Part shown: piece by piece, positions 14,529 to 17,780 of the stretch
Layout of the letters: each line of letters opens with the position of its first letter
Position numbering within the stretch: position 1 is the stretch's first letter
NCBI GenBank assembly: GCA_023227685.1
Contig: JALNVG010000030.1
Coordinates: 1-17,780 of the forward strand
From: Bacteroidaceae bacterium
GTDB lineage: Bacteria > Bacteroidota > Bacteroidia > Bacteroidales > Bacteroidaceae
Reading direction: 5' to 3'
Length of the DNA: 17,780 nt
Program-made: the position numbers and the translations under genes
Notes under the pieces: generated by a model
Seen by the model: only the letters and a program-made list of their open reading frames with translations
Told to the model about the DNA's origin: nothing
Database searches by the model: none

Positions 14529-16991
14529 ATGCAAAAAAACCTTGTTATAGTAGAGTCCCCGTCGAAAGCAAAAACAATAGGAAAATTCCTTGGAAAAGAC
14601 TATAAAGTGCTTTCTAGTTACGGGCATATTCGTGACTTGAAGAAAAAAGAATTCAGCATTGACATAGAACATGATTTCCAACCCGAATATGTTATTCCTC
14701 AAGATAAAAAAGACATAGTTAAACAGTTGAAAGATGAAACTCAGAAAGCCGACACCGTATGGTTAGCTTCTGATGAAGACCGCGAAGGAGAAGCTATAGC
14801 ATGGCACTTATACGAAGTATTAAAGTTAAAACCGGAAAATTCAAAGCGCATCGTTTTTCATGAAATCACAAAATCAGCTATACTCAAGGCTATTGAACAT
14901 CCACGTAACATTGATATTAATTTGGTCAATGCACAACAGGCACGCCGTATTCTAGACCGTATTGTAGGCTTTGAACTATCACCTATTCTTTGGAGAAAAA
15001 TCAGACCGTCGCTCTCTGCCGGCCGAGTTCAATCAGTGGCTGTAAGATTGATTGTTGAGCGCGAACGCGAAATAGAAAATTTTAAGAGTACACCATCATA
15101 TCGTGTTTCTGCCATTTTTCTTGTACCCAGCGATGATAAGAAAACGATTGAAATGAAAGCCGAATTGGCACATAAATTAAAGACAAAAGAAGAAACAGTA
15201 AAATTACTTAATAATTGTCTCTCAACAACTTACACTATCACAAATGTTTCTAATCGTCCTACAAAGAAATCACCTGCACCACCTTTCACAACTTCCACTT
15301 TACAACAAGAGGCAGCACGCAAACTCGGATTTTCTGTTTCGTTTACCATGATAATAGCACAACATCTTTACGAAGGTGGATTTATCACATACATGCGTAC
15401 CGACTCCGTAAATCTTTCATCTCTTGCTACAACAGATAGCAAACAGACCATCACAACAATGATGGGTGAAGAGTATTCACAACCTCGTCATTATAATACA
15501 AATACAAAAGGAGCACAAGAAGCTCATGAGGCTATTCGTCCAACCAACATGGAGAATACATCAATTGAAGGCAGTCCACAAGAAATGAAATTATACGATT
15601 TAATCTGGAAACGGACAATCGCTTCACAAATGGCCGACGCTAAACTAGAAAAGACAACAGCAACCATCAGTCTCAGCAACAGCAATGAGAACTTTATAGC
15701 AACAGGCGAAGTTATCAAGTTTGATGGATTTCTCCGTATTTATAGAGAATCTTATGATGATGAGAGCGATAAAAATGAAGAAGAAAATTTGCTCCCACCA
15801 CTCACTGAAGGACAAATACTCAAGAACAAGGAGATTGTTGCCAGTCAACGATTTACACAACACCCGGCCCGTTATACAGAGGCAAGCCTCGTCCGTAAGT
15901 TGGAGGAATTGGGAATTGGGCGTCCATCTACTTACGCACCAACCATTACTACTATTCAACATCGCGAATACGTAGAGAAAGACAGCAAGGAAGGCATAGA
16001 ACGCGCATTCAATGTACTTACTCTAAAAAACGATGAAATTAAAGATGAAATGCATACGGAACTGACTGGCGCAGAAAAGTCAAAACTCTTTCCTACCGAT
16101 ACGGGTATAGTTGTTAATGATTATCTGACAGAAACTTTTCCTGACATTTTGAATTACAACTTCACAGCTGATGTGGAAAAAAATTTTGATGAAATAGCCG
16201 AAGGCGAAAAAGAATGGCCTGTGATAATGAAAGATTTCTACACGAAATTCCATCCTTCGGTAGAAAAAGCATTGTCTGCTAAATCAGAACATAAAGTTGG
16301 CGAACGACTTTTAGGAACGGATCCGGTTTCAGGAAAACAAATTTCTGCCAAGATAGGTAGATTCGGACCAATTGTTCAAAAGGGTTCCGTTAATGATGAA
16401 GAAAAGCCAACTTTTGCACAGATGAAAAAGGGACAATCCATCAATACAATTACCTTTGATGAAGCTCTAGAACTTTTTAAACTTCCACGCACTATTGGAG
16501 AGTATGAAGGAAAAGCCGTAGTAGCAAATGTTGGACGTTTCGGCCCGTATATACGCCATGATGGCAAATTTGTTTCTATTCCCAAGGACAAAGATCCCAT
16601 GTACATCACTTTAGATGATGCTGAACAGCTTATCCTTGAAAAACGTGATAAAGAAATAAAGAGTCACATCAAAAAATTCGAGGAAGAACCTGAGCTAGAA
16701 GTTAAAAGAGGAAGATATGGCCCATATATTGCTTATAAAGACAGCAACTACAAATTAGCCAAATCTGTAATACCAGAAGAACTAACTCTTAATGAATGTT
16801 TGAGCATTATTAAAGAGCAAGATGCCAAAGGTCCTAAAAAGACAAAAAGGTCAAAAAAAATAGAGCCTAAAAAAACAAGCAAAACAACAAAAGCAAAAGC
16901 AACCAAAACGGCGAAGGTTTCTAAGACCGTAAAAGCTTCAAAAGTTTCAAAAAGTCCAAAGGCCAAAAAAACAAAAGAAGAAAAAGAATAA
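14529..16991 (+). CDS. topA: DNA topoisomerase I (type IA)
   Basis: This 820-residue enzyme relaxes negative supercoils by single-strand passage. Order: Toprim domain with the E9 segment (IVESPSKAKTI) and DxDxE as D82, D84, E86 in SDEDREGEA; then the topoisomerase IA core with SAGRVQSVAVRLI (163-175) and the catalytic Tyr288 in ITYMRTDS. RPSTYAPTI also belongs to the core. The C-terminus has three GRFGP/GRYGP repeats (about residues 607, 667 and 725) instead of the four-cysteine zinc ribbons of E. coli TopA; I see no paired CxxC motifs. It ends in a 54-residue tail (767-820) with 22 lysines plus Ser, Thr and Ala, resembling histone H1-type tails and probably binding DNA nonspecifically. The gene appears monocistronic with its own -7 element. 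Confidence 0.96.
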   Translation: MQKNLVIVESPSKAKTIGKFLGKDYKVLSSYGHIRDLKKKEFSIDIEHDFQPEYVIPQDKKDIVKQLKDETQKADTVWLASDEDREGEAIAWHLYEVLKLKPENSKRIVFHEITKSAILKAIEHPRNIDINLVNAQQARRILDRIVGFELSPILWRKIRPSLSAGRVQSVAVRLIVEREREIENFKSTPSYRVSAIFLVPSDDKKTIEMKAELAHKLKTKEETVKLLNNCLSTTYTITNVSNRPTKKSPAPPFTTSTLQQEAARKLGFSVSFTMIIAQHLYEGGFITYMRTDSVNLSSLATTDSKQTITTMMGEEYSQPRHYNTNTKGAQEAHEAIRPTNMENTSIEGSPQEMKLYDLIWKRTIASQMADAKLEKTTATISLSNSNENFIATGEVIKFDGFLRIYRESYDDESDKNEEENLLPPLTEGQILKNKEIVASQRFTQHPARYTEASLVRKLEELGIGRPSTYAPTITTIQHREYVEKDSKEGIERAFNVLTLKNDEIKDEMHTELTGAEKSKLFPTDTGIVVNDYLTETFPDILNYNFTADVEKNFDEIAEGEKEWPVIMKDFYTKFHPSVEKALSAKSEHKVGERLLGTDPVSGKQISAKIGRFGPIVQKGSVNDEEKPTFAQMKKGQSINTITFDEALELFKLPRTIGEYEGKAVVANVGRFGPYIRHDGKFVSIPKDKDPMYITLDDAEQLILEKRDKEIKSHIKKFEEEPELEVKRGRYGPYIAYKDSNYKLAKSVIPEELTLNECLSIIKEQDAKGPKKTKRSKKIEPKKTSKTTKAKATKTAKVSKTVKASKVSKSPKAKKTKEEKE

Positions 16992-17073
16992 AAGCTCTTT
17001 CAACATATAGTAAATTGAATTAAGGATGCGCTGAAAAGCAGATAGATATACACTCTTTTATTGTGATGTATAA

Positions 17074-17205
17074 AAGAAGACTTGTTTACATGATAAGCCA
17101 CGATAGTTTCCTTTAAAGGGAACTATCGTTTCCTATATAAGAAACAGCCGTTTCTAAAAAGGGAAACTATAGTTTCAACACGTGGAAATTACAGTTCCGG
17201 TGACT
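17074..17205. repeat. Tandem array of a degenerate 16-nt palindrome, exact 22-nt period
   Basis: Units of 16 nt separated by 6-nt spacers start at 17074, 17096, 17118, 17140, 17162 and 17184, always 22 nt apart. The best are GGGAACTATCGTTTCC (17118), AGAAACAGCCGTTTCT (17140) and GGAAACTATAGTTTCA (17162). Those at 17096 and 17184 are weaker, and 17074 is marginal. The consensus is roughly RGAAACTAtmGTTTCC, a palindrome. Positions 5 (A) and 11-13 (GTT) are the same in all six. The spacers are not conserved. Units at 17101-17128 could also form an 11-bp hairpin with one G-U pair. The role is unknown: a binding-site array or an intergenic repeat. Confidence 0.75.
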
Positions 17206-17357
17206 AAGACATCACAGAAGAATATAAGATAATATTATAGCAAGGGGAGTATACCTACTTTTGACACATCCTTTTACTGTTTTATAATATATAACCAATA
17301 ATCATAATAAATTGATAATTCTTTTCTTAAAGCCAAGAGTATCTCGAACAATAATCG

Positions 17358-17365
17358 TATTTTTG
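17358..17365 (+). promoter_or_regulatory. Probable thioesterase promoter, -7 element
   Basis: TATTTTTG matches TAnnTTTG exactly, 29 nt before the ATG at 17395. No TTTG is found at the -33 position. Confidence 0.5.
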
Positions 17366-17394
17366 TAATACTATTATATAAAATCAATTGAAAA

Positions 17395-17780
17395 ATGGAA
17401 GAGGAAATTGAATTTCATCATATCATACCTATACAACTACGTTTTAGTGACGTAGACAAATTCGGGCATGTCAACAACAGTGTTTATTTTGAATATTATG
17501 ATCTGGCCAAAACCGAATATTTAGCAACAGTCTGTCCGGATATTGACTGGAATAAAGACGGCATTGTTGTGGTGCACCTCGAATCTGACTTCCTGACACA
17601 AATTTTTTCATCCGACCACATAGCCGTACAGACAGCTGTAACAGGAATAGGGACAAAAAGTTTCCACCTGATGCAACGCGTCATCGATACAAAGACTCAT
17701 GAAATAAAATGCAACTGCATGTCAATTATGGTCTCATTCGACCTAGTGAAGCATGAATCAGAACCGATATCGGAAAAAAG
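17395..17780 (+). CDS. Acyl-CoA thioesterase, 4HBT hotdog family (partial, C-terminus off the right edge)
   Basis: The frame is open from the ATG at 17395 to the window edge, giving 128 codons. It starts MEEEIEFHHI and contains RFSDVDKFGHVNNSVYFEYY (residues 16-35), the signature of 4-hydroxybenzoyl-CoA thioesterase/YbgC/FadM-type hotdog enzymes. Asp19 or Asp21 is the likely catalytic acid, and GHVNN (24-28) lies on the active-site helix. Such enzymes hydrolyse acyl-CoA thioesters; the acyl chain cannot be told from sequence. Family members are usually 130-170 residues, so most of the protein is present. It follows the repeat array downstream of topA and has its own -7 element. Confidence 0.88.
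   Translation, partial: MEEEIEFHHIIPIQLRFSDVDKFGHVNNSVYFEYYDLAKTEYLATVCPDIDWNKDGIVVVHLESDFLTQIFSSDHIAVQTAVTGIGTKSFHLMQRVIDTKTHEIKCNCMSIMVSFDLVKHESEPISEK

Larger units (their letters stand above)
16992..17394 (+). other. About 400 nt noncoding region downstream of topA
   Basis: No credible gene was found on either strand. The left part (16992-17073) shows no clear topA terminator. The middle (17074-17205) is the 22-nt-period palindromic repeat array. The right part (17206-17394) is AT-rich and holds three promoter-like signals: TACTTTTG at 17256-17263, a TTGACA/TATAAT pair at 17261-17288, and TATTTTTG at 17358-17365, nearest the thioesterase start. Confidence 0.7.

Noticed and set aside
17074..17205. 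CRISPR-like array
   Set aside because: Units are 16 nt, degenerate and palindromic with 6-nt spacers; CRISPR repeats are longer and near-identical with spacers of about 30 nt, and no cas gene is present.

Overview
The window looks like a chromosomal segment of a Bacteroidales bacterium, close to Bacteroides or Parabacteroides. The DNA is AT-rich. Genes generally lack strong Shine-Dalgarno sequences. Most start regions carry the Bacteroidales -7 promoter element TAnnTTTG, sometimes with a TTTG-like -33 element 20 nt upstream. The proteins (ATP-dependent PckA, BipA, a Prc-type protease, a barrel protein ending in Phe, a TopA with a lysine-rich tail) fit that group. No phage, insertion sequence, CRISPR array or defence locus was seen; this is mostly core-genome housekeeping content.

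Layout. Positions 1-188 hold the start of rpsO (minus strand), divergent from typA/bipA (plus). typA converges on pckA (minus), with two strong hairpin terminators between them. pckA diverges from upp (plus). Downstream of upp, a well-formed promoter and an intrinsic terminator about 140 nt apart suggest a small RNA. A Prc/CtpA-type S41 protease (minus) follows, then two tandem tRNA-Asn genes (plus) with their own promoter. The tRNAs converge on a minus-strand pair, an inositol-monophosphatase-family gene followed by comF. A zinc-ribbon Nudix hydrolase (plus) is divergent from that pair. A 1008-residue secreted TPR protein and a 562-residue outer-membrane beta-barrel protein come next, 6 nt apart and probably cotranscribed. 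topA follows with its own promoter. About 400 nt of noncoding DNA then leads to a hotdog-fold acyl-CoA thioesterase that runs off the right edge.

How the genes relate. Most are independent housekeeping functions: translation (rpsO, bipA, tRNA-Asn), gluconeogenic and fermentative C3/C4 metabolism (pckA), pyrimidine salvage (upp), envelope proteolysis (prc) and DNA topology (topA). The one pair that looks like a functional unit is the TPR plus barrel pair, whose role is unknown; I infer an envelope complex.

The items most worth following up are noncoding. At 17074-17199 there is a degenerate 16-nt palindromic unit repeated with an exact 22-nt period. At 4934-5108 there is a candidate small RNA with a full promoter and terminator. 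A possible 26-residue membrane microprotein at 6931-7011 is much weaker. I did not find a clearly new multi-gene system.
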